DNA from: Propionibacteriaceae bacterium
GTDB taxonomy: Bacteria; Actinomycetota; Actinomycetes; Propionibacteriales; Propionibacteriaceae
Assembly (NCBI GenBank): GCA_030538175.1
Contig: JAUNUL010000071.1
Span: forward strand, 1-10,527
Length of the DNA: 10,527 nt
Reading direction: 5' to 3'
The translations under genes and the position numbers were made by a program. The notes below the pieces were generated by a model. That model made no database searches and was not told the origin of the DNA. It saw nothing but the letters and a program-made list of their open reading frames with translations. This document shows, in pieces, positions 1-6,519 of this stretch. How positions within the stretch are numbered: the stretch's first letter is position 1; each line of letters starts with the position of its first letter.

Positions 1-984
1 GTCCCGCAGGCCTGCGACGCCCATGAGGATGACGAGCGTGTGCCCGATGTCTGTGGGCAGTTCGGGAATCTGGTCGTGGCCGGTGACCACGGTGAAACCA
101 CGCGACACCCCACGATGGGTGACCGGGATCCCGGCTGCGGTCGGCACGGCCAGCGCGCTGGTGATGCCGGGCACGACCTCGACCGGTACGCCGGCCTCGA
201 CACACGCCAGTCGTTCCTCTTCGCCACGGCCCAGCACATACGGGTCACCGCCTTTGAGCCGCACCACACCGTGACCCGCCAGGGCATGGGCCACCAAGAG
301 CTGGTTGATCTCGTGCTGCGGCACCGGGTGGTGCCCGACCGACTTGCCGACATCAAGGACGATCACATCCGGGTCGAGCGTGGCGAGCACGGACTGGGGT
401 GCCAGTCGGTCAATGACCACGACGTCGGCACTGTGCAACAGGGTCAAGGCCCGAGCGGTCAACAGCTCGGCGTCACCCGGCCCACCACCGACCAAGGCCA
501 CCCAACCGGCGTGCGGTCGGCGTGGGCGCAGCCCGGCAGGGGCGGTCCGCAGGTCATGGCTGATCCGGTTGCGGATCGCGACCGAGCGCTGCGGGTCGGC
601 CGAGGAAACCGCAATGGTGACGTCCCCGGTCGGGGTCGGCACGCTCGCGCGGGCCGGGATCACTGCGGTCCCGGCCGCGGAGTCGGAGGCGTTGACACAC
701 CACAGCCCGCGCTCGTCGGCCATCGCCACGACCTTCCGGTCGGTCTCGGGGTCACCCGTCGCGGTGTGCACCAGCCGCACCCCGTCCAGGTCGCCGGGGG
801 CAACCCCGCGGGCATGCCAGCGTACGCCTGCCGGCAGCGGCTGCAGCGCGCCGCAGAGTCTCGGCGCGACGATGGTCACGTCCGCGCCGGCCTCTAGGAA
901 GGCCCGGACGCGGCGTGCAGTGACCGGTCCCCCGCCGACGGCGAGCACCGGAACCCCGGTCAGGTCGACGGCGAGGGAGAACAC
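1..984 (-). CDS. cysG: Siroheme synthase fusion: precorrin-2 dehydrogenase + uroporphyrinogen-III C-methyltransferase (3' end cut by window edge)
   Basis: The reading frame is open from a GTG at 984 to the left window edge, giving 328 residues of an incomplete protein. Residues 1-150 look like the NAD-binding precorrin-2 dehydrogenase half of CysG: a glycine-rich VGGGPVTARR at 16-25 and a likely catalytic Asp101 in CVNASD. From about residue 158 a tetrapyrrole methyltransferase (SUMT) domain begins, with VGGGPGDAELLT (GPGD at 168-171), ADVVVIDRL, RLKGGDP at 242-248 and VPGITSA. SUMT methylates uroporphyrinogen III with SAM to precorrin-2, which the N-terminal half oxidises to sirohydrochlorin, the precursor of the siroheme in Sir. 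The region between the domains is short compared with E. coli CysG, so ferrochelatase activity is uncertain. The GTG directly follows the cysN stop (TGAGTG), with only a weak GGTGA upstream, which points to translational coupling. The symbols cobA and cysG are both used for such fusions. Confidence 0.9.
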   Translation of the reverse strand, partial: MFSLAVDLTGVPVLAVGGGPVTARRVRAFLEAGADVTIVAPRLCGALQPLPAGVRWHARGVAPGDLDGVRLVHTATGDPETDRKVVAMADERGLWCVNASDSAAGTAVIPARASVPTPTGDVTIAVSSADPQRSVAIRNRISHDLRTAPAGLRPRRPHAGWVALVGGGPGDAELLTARALTLLHSADVVVIDRLAPQSVLATLDPDVIVLDVGKSVGHHPVPQHEINQLLVAHALAGHGVVRLKGGDPYVLGRGEEERLACVEAGVPVEVVPGITSALAVPTAAGIPVTHRGVSRGFTVVTGHDQIPELPTDIGHTLVILMGVAGLRD

Positions 985-2280
985 TCAGATCACCCAGTCG
1001 GTGGCGCTGAGGTCCTCGGGCACGGTGTTGCGGATCATGCCGGCGGCCAGGGTGTGCCCGGTCTGCGCATCGATCAACAGGAACGAGCCAGTCTGCCGGG
1101 ACTCCGCGTACGTCTCGGCAGAGATCTCGTCGGCCAGCCGCAACTGGACCCGACCGATGTCGTTCAGATCGAGTTGCTGGGCCGGTACGCCGGTCAGCGT
1201 GTCCAGATCCAGGCGGCTGTCGAGCTCGCGGACGATCGCCCGGACGGTGCGGGTCGTGTGCTTGAGCAGCACCTTGTCGCCGGGCCGCAGCGGCCGGTCG
1301 TGCAGCCAGCAGACCAAGGCCTCGACCTCACGCGTCGGGATGGGAGCGCCTTCAGCACCGGCGATCAGGTCACCCCGGGAGAGGTCGATGTCGTCCGAGA
1401 GCCGGACGCTGACCGACTGGCCGGCGAAGGCTTCGGTGAGCTCACCATCGGCGGTGTCGATGCCGGTGATTGTGGCCGTCCGGCCACTGGGCAGGACGCT
1501 GATCTGGTCCCCGACGCTGACGACCCCGGAGGCGATCTGGCCGGCGTACCCGCGATATTCGACGAACTTCGGATCGACCGCAGCAGCCTGGGGACGCAGC
1601 ACGTACTGCACCGGCAACCGGAAGGGCTGACCCTCGGGATCCTCCCCCGCGGGCAGGGTCTCGAGCAGCTCGAGCAGGTTGGGACCCGAATACCACGGCG
1701 TCTCGGCGGAATTCTCGGCGATGTTGTCACCGTTCAGGGCCGACACCGGGATCACGGTGACCCCCGGGATGCCGAGCTCGTCAATGACCTTGCGCACCTG
1801 GGTCTCGACGCTGCGGAACGCATCCTCGGCGAAGCCGACCAAGTCGATCTTGTTCACCGCGATGATGACGTGCGGGACGCGCAGCAGCGACGCCACGGCG
1901 AGATGTCGCCGGGTCTGCTCCACGACGCCGTGGCGGGCATCGACGAGCAGCACGATCACATCGGCGGTCGAAGAGCCGGTGACAGTGTTGCGGGTGTACT
2001 GCACGTGACCGGGGCAGTCCGCGAGCACGAACGACCGCTTGGGCGTTGCGAAATAGCGGTACGCCACATCGATCGTGATGCCCTGCTCCCGCTCGGCGCG
2101 CAGGCCGTCGGTCAGCAGCGCCAGGTCGGCCGTCTCGAGACCGCGCTCACGGCTGACCCGCTCCACCGCGTCGAGCTGGTCGGCGAGGATGGACTTGGTG
2201 TCGTGCAACAGGCGACCGACGAGGGTGGACTTGCCGTCATCGACGGAGCCGGCGGTGGCGAGCCTCAACAGGGTGCTCAT
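985..2280 (-). CDS. cysN: Sulfate adenylyltransferase subunit 1 (GTPase), without APS kinase domain
   Basis: CysN is the GTPase subunit of heterodimeric ATP sulfurylase; GTP hydrolysis drives CysD to form APS from sulfate and ATP. The 431-residue protein shows the full set of translation-factor-type GTPase motifs: P-loop GSVDDGKST at 11-19, GITID at 67-71, DCPGH at 88-92, NKID at 143-146 and SAL at 180-182. Two beta-barrel domains typical of the EF-Tu-like family follow. The protein ends at WVI, about where stand-alone CysN proteins end, so it is not the CysNC fusion known from mycobacteria. The ATG at 2280 shares one base with the cysD stop (TGATG). A good Shine-Dalgarno sequence (GGAAGGG, 8 nt before the ATG) lies inside the last cysD codons. 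Assignment is very secure. Confidence 0.97.
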   Translation of the reverse strand: MSTLLRLATAGSVDDGKSTLVGRLLHDTKSILADQLDAVERVSRERGLETADLALLTDGLRAEREQGITIDVAYRYFATPKRSFVLADCPGHVQYTRNTVTGSSTADVIVLLVDARHGVVEQTRRHLAVASLLRVPHVIIAVNKIDLVGFAEDAFRSVETQVRKVIDELGIPGVTVIPVSALNGDNIAENSAETPWYSGPNLLELLETLPAGEDPEGQPFRLPVQYVLRPQAAAVDPKFVEYRGYAGQIASGVVSVGDQISVLPSGRTATITGIDTADGELTEAFAGQSVSVRLSDDIDLSRGDLIAGAEGAPIPTREVEALVCWLHDRPLRPGDKVLLKHTTRTVRAIVRELDSRLDLDTLTGVPAQQLDLNDIGRVQLRLADEISAETYAESRQTGSFLLIDAQTGHTLAAGMIRNTVPEDLSATDWVI

Positions 2281-3236
2281 CAGAAATACCCTTCCTTCTT
2301 GCGGTCTTCCATAGCGGCTTCGGTGATGCGGTCATCGGCACGGGTGGCGCCGCGTTCGGTGATGCGGGTGGCCGCGACCTCGGTCAGCACGTCCTCGACC
2401 CCGGCGGCATCGGACTCCACCGCACCGGTGCAGGACATGTCGCCGACCGTGCGATAGCGAACCCGACGGGTCTCGACGAGTTCGTCCTCGCGCGGCTGGC
2501 TGAACTCCCCGACCGCGAGCAGCATGCCGTCGCGCTCGAAGACGTCACGGTCATGGGCGTAATAGAGACTCGGCAGGACGATGTTCTCCCGCGCGATATA
2601 GCGCCAGATGTCGAGCTCGGTCCAGTTCGACAGCGGGAAGACTCGCACGTGCTCACCGGCGCGGTGGCGGGTGTTGTAGAGATTCCACAGCTCCGGACGC
2701 TGGTTGCGCGGATCCCATTGGCCGAAGTCGTCGCGCAGGGAGACCACGCGCTCCTTGGCGCGTGCCTTCTCCTCGTCGCGCCGGCCACCGCCATAGACGG
2801 CGTCGAAGCGGCCACGCTCGATCGCGTCGAGCAGCGGTGCAGTCTGCAGCGGGTTGCGGGTGCCGTCGGCACGCTCGGCCAGGCGGCCGTCATCAATCCA
2901 ATCCTGGACCCGGGCGACCTCGAGCCGCAGCCCGAAGTCAGCCACGGTCTTGTCGCGGAAGTCCATGACCTCCGGGAAGTTGTGTCCGGTGTCGACGTGC
3001 AGGACCGGGAACGGCACCGGTGCCGGCCAGAACGCCTTGCGGGCCAGGTGCAGCATGACGACCGAGTCCTTGCCACCGGAGAACAGCAGCACCGGCCGTT
3101 CCCGCTCCGCGGTGACCTCGCGGAAGATGTGGATCGACTCGCTCTCCAGTGCGGACAGCTGGTCCAGTTGGCGCGCGCCCGGCGCCGCAGGCGCGGTGGT
3201 GTCGGATGCGCTCGGCTTCGCGATATCGAGGCTCAC
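2280..3236 (-). CDS. cysD: Sulfate adenylyltransferase subunit 2
   Basis: CysD is the catalytic ATP-pyrophosphatase-type subunit of ATP sulfurylase. The PP-loop SGGKDS is at residues 53-58, followed by HVDTGHNFPEV, the GGGRRDEEKARAKER region, PLSNWTELDIWRYI and the characteristic C-terminal KKEGYF. From the chosen GTG at 3236 the protein has 318 residues, close to the family's usual 300 or so, with an extra Ala/Pro-rich N-terminus of about 20 residues. The GTG overlaps the cysH stop by four bases (GTGA). An in-frame ATG at 3251 would add five residues and is a possible alternative. The frame stays open further upstream, but that stretch lies antiparallel-free inside cysH in another frame and has a proline/arginine-rich composition unlike CysD. 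No true Shine-Dalgarno is evident, so coupling to cysH translation is likely. Confidence 0.96.
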   Translation of the reverse strand: MSLDIAKPSASDTTAPAAPGARQLDQLSALESESIHIFREVTAERERPVLLFSGGKDSVVMLHLARKAFWPAPVPFPVLHVDTGHNFPEVMDFRDKTVADFGLRLEVARVQDWIDDGRLAERADGTRNPLQTAPLLDAIERGRFDAVYGGGRRDEEKARAKERVVSLRDDFGQWDPRNQRPELWNLYNTRHRAGEHVRVFPLSNWTELDIWRYIARENIVLPSLYYAHDRDVFERDGMLLAVGEFSQPREDELVETRRVRYRTVGDMSCTGAVESDAAGVEDVLTEVAATRITERGATRADDRITEAAMEDRKKEGYF

Positions 3237-4048
3237 AGGTGAATCCCACATTCTGTCTTGCCGAGGCCGGCCCAACGACCGGCTCGGGGGTCTTCTCCGG
3301 GGGCGACCCGGCGGGTGCAGGGGGCGCAGCCGATCGACGGATAGCCGTCGGCAAGCAGCGGGTTGACGGGGACGAGGTTCTCCTCGGCGTACGCTACGAC
3401 CTCGTCGAAGGTCCAGGCCGCGAGCGGGTTCAGCTTCACCATCTGGTGGCTGGCATCCCACTCGACCATCTGGGCGTTGGCGCGCAAGGCGTTGTCCTCA
3501 CGACGCACACCGGTGACCCAGGCCTGATAGCCGGCCAGCGTGGCATTGAGCGGCTCGACCTTGCGCAGCTGACAGCACAGGGACGGATCCCGGTCGTGCA
3601 GCTTCGCGCCATGCTCGGCGTCCTGCTGGGCGACCGTCTGCTTCGGCAGGATCTCCACCAGGGTGATCGGCAGCCGATCCGCCAGCGCGTCGCGGGTCTT
3701 GGTCGTCTCCGGGAAGTGATATCCCGTGTTCAGGAACAGGACGTCCACGCCCGGCAGGACCTGGCTCGCGAGGTGGGCCAGCACCGTGTCACCGGCCATC
3801 GAGCAGGCGACCGCGAGGGAGCTGCCGAAGGTCTCACCGGCCCAGGCCAGCACCTCCTCAGCGGAGGCGTCGGCCAAGCGCTCGGCCGCCTCGTGGGCGA
3901 TCGCTTCGAGTTCGGCCGGCGTACGCTCCGGCGGTGCTGTGAGGGACCGGGTCGGGGCGGCAAGACTGATCTGCTGTGCACCCTTCGCCAGATCGGCCAA
4001 GGCACCCTGGTCTGCTCCCCCACCGGTTTCGGAATGGGCGTTGCTCAT
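3233..4048 (-). CDS. cysH: Adenylyl-sulfate (APS) reductase, iron-sulfur type
   Basis: This 271-residue protein belongs to the CysH family, which reduces activated sulfate to sulfite with thioredoxin-type electron donors. It carries the cysteines that mark the [4Fe-4S] APS-reducing subgroup: CCQLRK with Cys158-Cys159 and CAPC with Cys241 and Cys244. The catalytic cysteine lies in the C-terminal ECGIHL (Cys267). A nucleotide-binding loop is visible around SMAGDT (83-88), then LNTGYHFPET. In PAPS reductases of the E. coli type the cluster cysteines are missing, so this enzyme should use APS directly, in agreement with the absence of an APS kinase. The ATG at 4048 overlaps the sir stop (ATGA) and has a strong Shine-Dalgarno (GAGGAG, about 8 nt upstream). 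The start adds a poorly conserved N-terminus of about 45 residues. Confidence 0.96.
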   Translation of the reverse strand: MSNAHSETGGGADQGALADLAKGAQQISLAAPTRSLTAPPERTPAELEAIAHEAAERLADASAEEVLAWAGETFGSSLAVACSMAGDTVLAHLASQVLPGVDVLFLNTGYHFPETTKTRDALADRLPITLVEILPKQTVAQQDAEHGAKLHDRDPSLCCQLRKVEPLNATLAGYQAWVTGVRREDNALRANAQMVEWDASHQMVKLNPLAAWTFDEVVAYAEENLVPVNPLLADGYPSIGCAPCTRRVAPGEDPRAGRWAGLGKTECGIHL

Positions 4049-5751
4049 GCGAAGGACTCCTCATCGGCGCGATGTGCCCACTGGGCAAAGGTCTCGCCCT
4101 CGGTCCGGTCCGCGGCGAAGCGGCGGATCACGCGCTCGGTCCAGTCCGGGAGCTCCTCGGCGGTGACCTTGTGGCCACGGACCGTGCGCCCGAGTTCGCC
4201 GCCCTCACGCTCGGGCGCGTCGGCGAGGCCGCCGCCCAGGTGGGCCTGGAAGCCGAAGGTGTCGCCACCGACCAGCTGGCCCTTGAGGCCGATATCGGCC
4301 ACCTGGATGCGGGCACAGGAGTTCTGGCAGCCGTTGATGTTGATCGACAGCTGCGTGTCACCCAGGTCGACGTCGGCCAAGCGCTGCTCGAGCTCGTCGA
4401 TCAGAGTGCGACCGAGATCCTTGGTCTCGACGAACGCGAGCTTGCAGTATTCGATGCCGGTGCAGGCCATCGTGCCGCGACGGAAAATGCTGGGGCGGGC
4501 GTACAACCCGATGGCGGCCAGACCTTCGACAAGCTCCTCGGCCTTGGCCGGATCGACGTCAAGGATCAGCAGCTTCTGGTGCGGGGTGAACCGGATGCGC
4601 TTCGAGCCGGCTGCCTCCGCCAGGTCGGCGATCTGGGAGAGAATCGTGCCGGAGACGCGACCGACCGTTCCGGCGGCGCCCACCCAGACCTTGCCGTCCT
4701 TCTGCTCGTGGATGCCGACATGGTCGTGACCGCCGCTGGCCCGCTCGGGGGCCGGGCCATCGGCCAGCTCGCGGCCCAGATATTCGTCCTGGAGGATCTG
4801 GCGAAACTTCTCCACGCCCCAGTCGTTGACCAGGAACTTCAGGCGGTTGCGGGTGCGCTGGCGGCGATAGCCATAGTCACGGAAGATCGAGGTGACCCCG
4901 GCCCAGACCTCGGCGGCCTCCTCGGGCCGCACGAAGACACCGACGCGCTTGGCGAGCATCGGGACCGTGGACAGCCCCCCGCCGACCCACAGGTCATAGC
5001 CGATGCCGAGCTCGGGATGCACGACCGCCACGAAAGAGACGTCGTTGATCTCGTGCACGACGTCGAGGCTCGGGTGCCCGGTGATCGCGGTCTTGTATTT
5101 CCGCGGCAGGTTCGAGAACTCGGGGTTGTTGATGTATTTCGTCTTGATCTCTTCGATCACCGGCGTCGGGTCGATGAGCTCGTCGGCGGCGATGCCGGCG
5201 ACCGGGGAGCCGAGGATGACGCGCGGGACGTCGCCGCAGGCCTCGACGGAGTCCATCCCGGAGTTGTTCAGCCGCTCCCAGATCTCGGGAACGTCCTCGA
5301 TCCGGATCCAGTGCAGCTGGATGTTCTGCCGATCGGAGATGTCAGCGGTGTCGCGGGCCAGCTCGGTGGAGATCCCGGCGATCACGCGCACCTGATCGGT
5401 GGTGACTGCCCCACCATCGAGGCGGATGCGCATCATGAAGTACTCATCCGACAGCGCCTCGGCCTCAAGCTTGGAGGTGCGGGCCGCGTCGATGCCCTGC
5501 TTGCGCTGCGTATAGAGACCCCACCACCGGAAACGCCCGAACAGATCATCGTGCGGAATCTGGGAATAGCCGACCTTGGAATAGAGGTCGATGATCCGCT
5601 GGCGCACGTTGAGGCCGTTGTCGGCCTGCTTGAACTCCTCGTTCGGGTTCAACGGAGTGGTGCCGTCGATCTTCCACTGCCCCTGGGGCTTGGTGCTGCG
5701 AGCGGGACGCGCAGTGCGTGCGGAGGCAGGCGGGGTGGAGCTGGGATTCAT
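4045..5751 (-). CDS. sir: Ferredoxin-dependent sulfite reductase (siroheme, [4Fe-4S])
   Basis: The 568-residue product closely matches the mycobacterial sulfite reductase NirA/SirA, as far as I can compare from memory. It reduces sulfite to sulfide with six electrons, presumably from ferredoxin. Family signatures include RFRWWGLYTQR (72-83), ARDTADISDRQNIQ (132-145), DLWVGGGLST, and the cluster/siroheme cysteines C-x5-C (Cys430, Cys436) and C-x3-C (Cys475, Cys479 in NGCQNSCAR). Tyr80 and Cys172 align with the Tyr69-Cys161 pair that is covalently joined in M. tuberculosis NirA. The next conserved mycobacterial cysteine (GDCPR) is Val here (GDVPR, residue 175). The start is taken at ATG 5751; the frame continues to 5856, but that extension lacks family resemblance. 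A GTG nine bases upstream is also possible. First gene of the sulfate operon; old annotations may call it nitrite reductase, but context favours sulfite. Confidence 0.95.
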   Translation of the reverse strand: MNPSSTPPASARTARPARSTKPQGQWKIDGTTPLNPNEEFKQADNGLNVRQRIIDLYSKVGYSQIPHDDLFGRFRWWGLYTQRKQGIDAARTSKLEAEALSDEYFMMRIRLDGGAVTTDQVRVIAGISTELARDTADISDRQNIQLHWIRIEDVPEIWERLNNSGMDSVEACGDVPRVILGSPVAGIAADELIDPTPVIEEIKTKYINNPEFSNLPRKYKTAITGHPSLDVVHEINDVSFVAVVHPELGIGYDLWVGGGLSTVPMLAKRVGVFVRPEEAAEVWAGVTSIFRDYGYRRQRTRNRLKFLVNDWGVEKFRQILQDEYLGRELADGPAPERASGGHDHVGIHEQKDGKVWVGAAGTVGRVSGTILSQIADLAEAAGSKRIRFTPHQKLLILDVDPAKAEELVEGLAAIGLYARPSIFRRGTMACTGIEYCKLAFVETKDLGRTLIDELEQRLADVDLGDTQLSININGCQNSCARIQVADIGLKGQLVGGDTFGFQAHLGGGLADAPEREGGELGRTVRGHKVTAEELPDWTERVIRRFAADRTEGETFAQWAHRADEESFA

Positions 5752-5769
5752 CTGGTTCACACCTGTCGA

Positions 5770-5793
5770 CGATCGGGGTTCCCCGGCCGATCG
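5770..5793 (-). promoter_or_regulatory. Leader hairpin upstream of sir
   Basis: On the minus strand the arms CGATCGG (5793-5787) and CCGATCG (5776-5770) form a perfect 7-bp stem. The 10-base interior can add two G-C pairs closed by a GGAA loop, which is of the GNRA type. The first arm lies inside a perfect 10-bp palindrome, GCCGATCGGC at 5786-5795. The hairpin ends 18 bases before the sir ATG and just before the weak Shine-Dalgarno-like AGGTG. It could affect sir translation or mRNA stability, or be a DNA operator. The structure is read directly; the function is inference. Confidence 0.4.
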
Positions 5794-5819
5794 GCACGGG
5801 GCGTGAGCAGGCACACCCG

Positions 5820-5833
5820 CCCAAGTCATTGGG
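5820..5833. promoter_or_regulatory. Palindrome CCCAA-N4-TTGGG near putative sir transcription start
   Basis: A perfect 5-bp inverted repeat with a 4-base spacer (CCCAAGTCATTGGG) lies one base downstream of the tentative -10 hexamer, where transcription would be expected to start. That position suits a repressor operator for the sulfate operon. I do not recognise the motif as the site of a known cysteine or sulfur regulator. The site is short, so chance occurrence cannot be excluded. Confidence 0.3.
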
Positions 5834-5834
5834 A

Positions 5835-5863
5835 ACCGTAATGGACCCATAGGCAATAGCCAA
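5835..5863 (-). promoter_or_regulatory. Possible sigma-70-type promoter for the sir-cysHDN-cysG operon
   Basis: Reading the minus strand, TTGGCT (5863-5858) and TACGGT (5840-5835) are separated by 17 bases and resemble -35 and -10 elements (4/6 and 3/6 matches to the consensus). They lie just downstream of the terminator-like hairpin and about 85 bases upstream of the sir start codon, the expected place for the operon promoter. The match is only moderate. Confidence 0.35.
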
Positions 5864-5864
5864 A

Positions 5865-5887
5865 TCGGGTCCGGATCATGGACCCGA
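5865..5887 (-). terminator. Terminator-like hairpin after the membrane protein gene
   Basis: Arms TCGGGTCC and GGACCCGA form a perfect 8-bp stem around a 7-base loop. It starts one base after the stop codon of the upstream minus-strand gene and is followed by a short ATTT. The T-run is too short for a classical intrinsic terminator, but the position right behind a stop codon and before the sir promoter region supports a termination role. It would separate the sulfate operon from the gene upstream. Confidence 0.5.
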
Positions 5888-5888
5888 C

Positions 5889-6407
5889 TCAGTCGTCGCG
5901 CACCGGAGCCGCACGCAGGAACTGCCGCGACGGCGGCACGGTGATGATCACCCGATCCCCGTCAGAGCGCACCTCGACCGACAGGCTGTCGCCCGGGTCC
6001 CCCAGAGCGCCGCTCGAGTTCTCCATCCGCACCGTGCCCACGGATCGACCGAACACCAGCTCGGCCTCGCGTCCCTCGGCGAGGGTAAGTTCCCCGGGGA
6101 CCCAGGGTCCCGCGCGCAGCAAACCGCGCGTGCGCCCCCAGAGAATCAGCAGCGTGATCCCCCCGGCCAGCGCACCGCCGGCGACCCCGGCCGTCGCCAC
6201 GAGCACCGGCAGTCCCCACGCTTCGCCCAATCGCCCCAGCCAGACGATGGCGACACAACTCCCGACCGCCACCAACGCGAGCACGAACAACATGACCGCC
6301 ATCCAGAGCGTGCGATTCGCCGCACGCCTGGTCGCGGAATCCTCCCAGGCCGGTGGCCGACTGGCCTGTCCGGGCAGCGGCAACGGTGTCGTGGGCTGAT
6401 CAGTCAC
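5889..6407 (-). CDS. Hypothetical two-pass membrane protein
   Basis: I do not recognise a family. From the chosen GTG at 6407 the protein has 172 residues. A polar, proline-rich N-terminus (1-33) is followed by two hydrophobic segments at about 34-58 and 65-90. A soluble C-terminal part of about 80 residues then contains WVPGELTLAEGREAELVF and RVIITVPPS, looking like a small beta-rich domain. The C-terminal domain is probably cytoplasmic, because Arg-rich residues flank both segments (inference). GGAG lies only two bases before the GTG, an unusually short spacing. The frame stays open to 6617, but that extension runs across the start of the divergent deacetylase gene and is unlikely. It ends right before the hairpin at 5865-5887. 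It could be a separate unit from the sulfate operon despite lying upstream on the same strand. Confidence 0.7.
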   Translation of the reverse strand: MTDQPTTPLPLPGQASRPPAWEDSATRRAANRTLWMAVMLFVLALVAVGSCVAIVWLGRLGEAWGLPVLVATAGVAGGALAGGITLLILWGRTRGLLRAGPWVPGELTLAEGREAELVFGRSVGTVRMENSSGALGDPGDSLSVEVRSDGDRVIITVPPSRQFLRAAPVRDD

Positions 6408-6450
6408 TTCTCCAGCATGCCCGACCGGTTGGAGCAACCAGCGGCACACG

Positions 6451-6465
6451 CCGGGCGGCGCCCGG
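6451..6465. repeat. GC-rich inverted repeat in the divergent intergenic region
   Basis: CCGGGC and GCCCGG flank a 3-base centre in the 112-bp gap between the divergent membrane protein gene and the deacetylase gene. A second, weaker one, GGTTG-GAG-CAACC, lies at 6427-6439, and CTCAG/CTGAG arms lie at 6484-6500 in the expected deacetylase leader. They could be operators or mRNA hairpins. I could not settle on a convincing -35/-10 pair in this gap. Confidence 0.3.
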
Positions 6466-6519
6466 TCCAACATGGGAAACTGGCTCAGAATCGACCTGAG
6501 AACCGGAAAAGAGAGTGCC

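Noticed and set aside
40..2457. Long plus-strand open frames opposite cysG and cysN (285, 441 and 467 residues)
   Set aside because: They lie antisense to genes with full family motifs and have the low-complexity, Arg/Ser/Pro- or Gly/Asp-rich composition of shadow frames in GC-rich DNA.
3237..3461. N-terminal extension of the cysD frame
   Set aside because: Overlaps the conserved CxxC and ECGIHL region of cysH in another frame, and the Arg/Pro-rich translation does not resemble CysD.
3149..5841. Plus-strand open frames of 526 and 621 residues opposite cysH and sir
   Set aside because: The 621-residue frame is longer than sir itself but shows no domain, and Sir has all cluster and siroheme motifs on the other strand.
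5752..5856. N-terminal extension of the sir frame to an upstream ATG
   Set aside because: The extra 35 residues do not resemble sulfite reductases and would cover the leader hairpin and palindrome; ATG 5751 gives the family's usual length.
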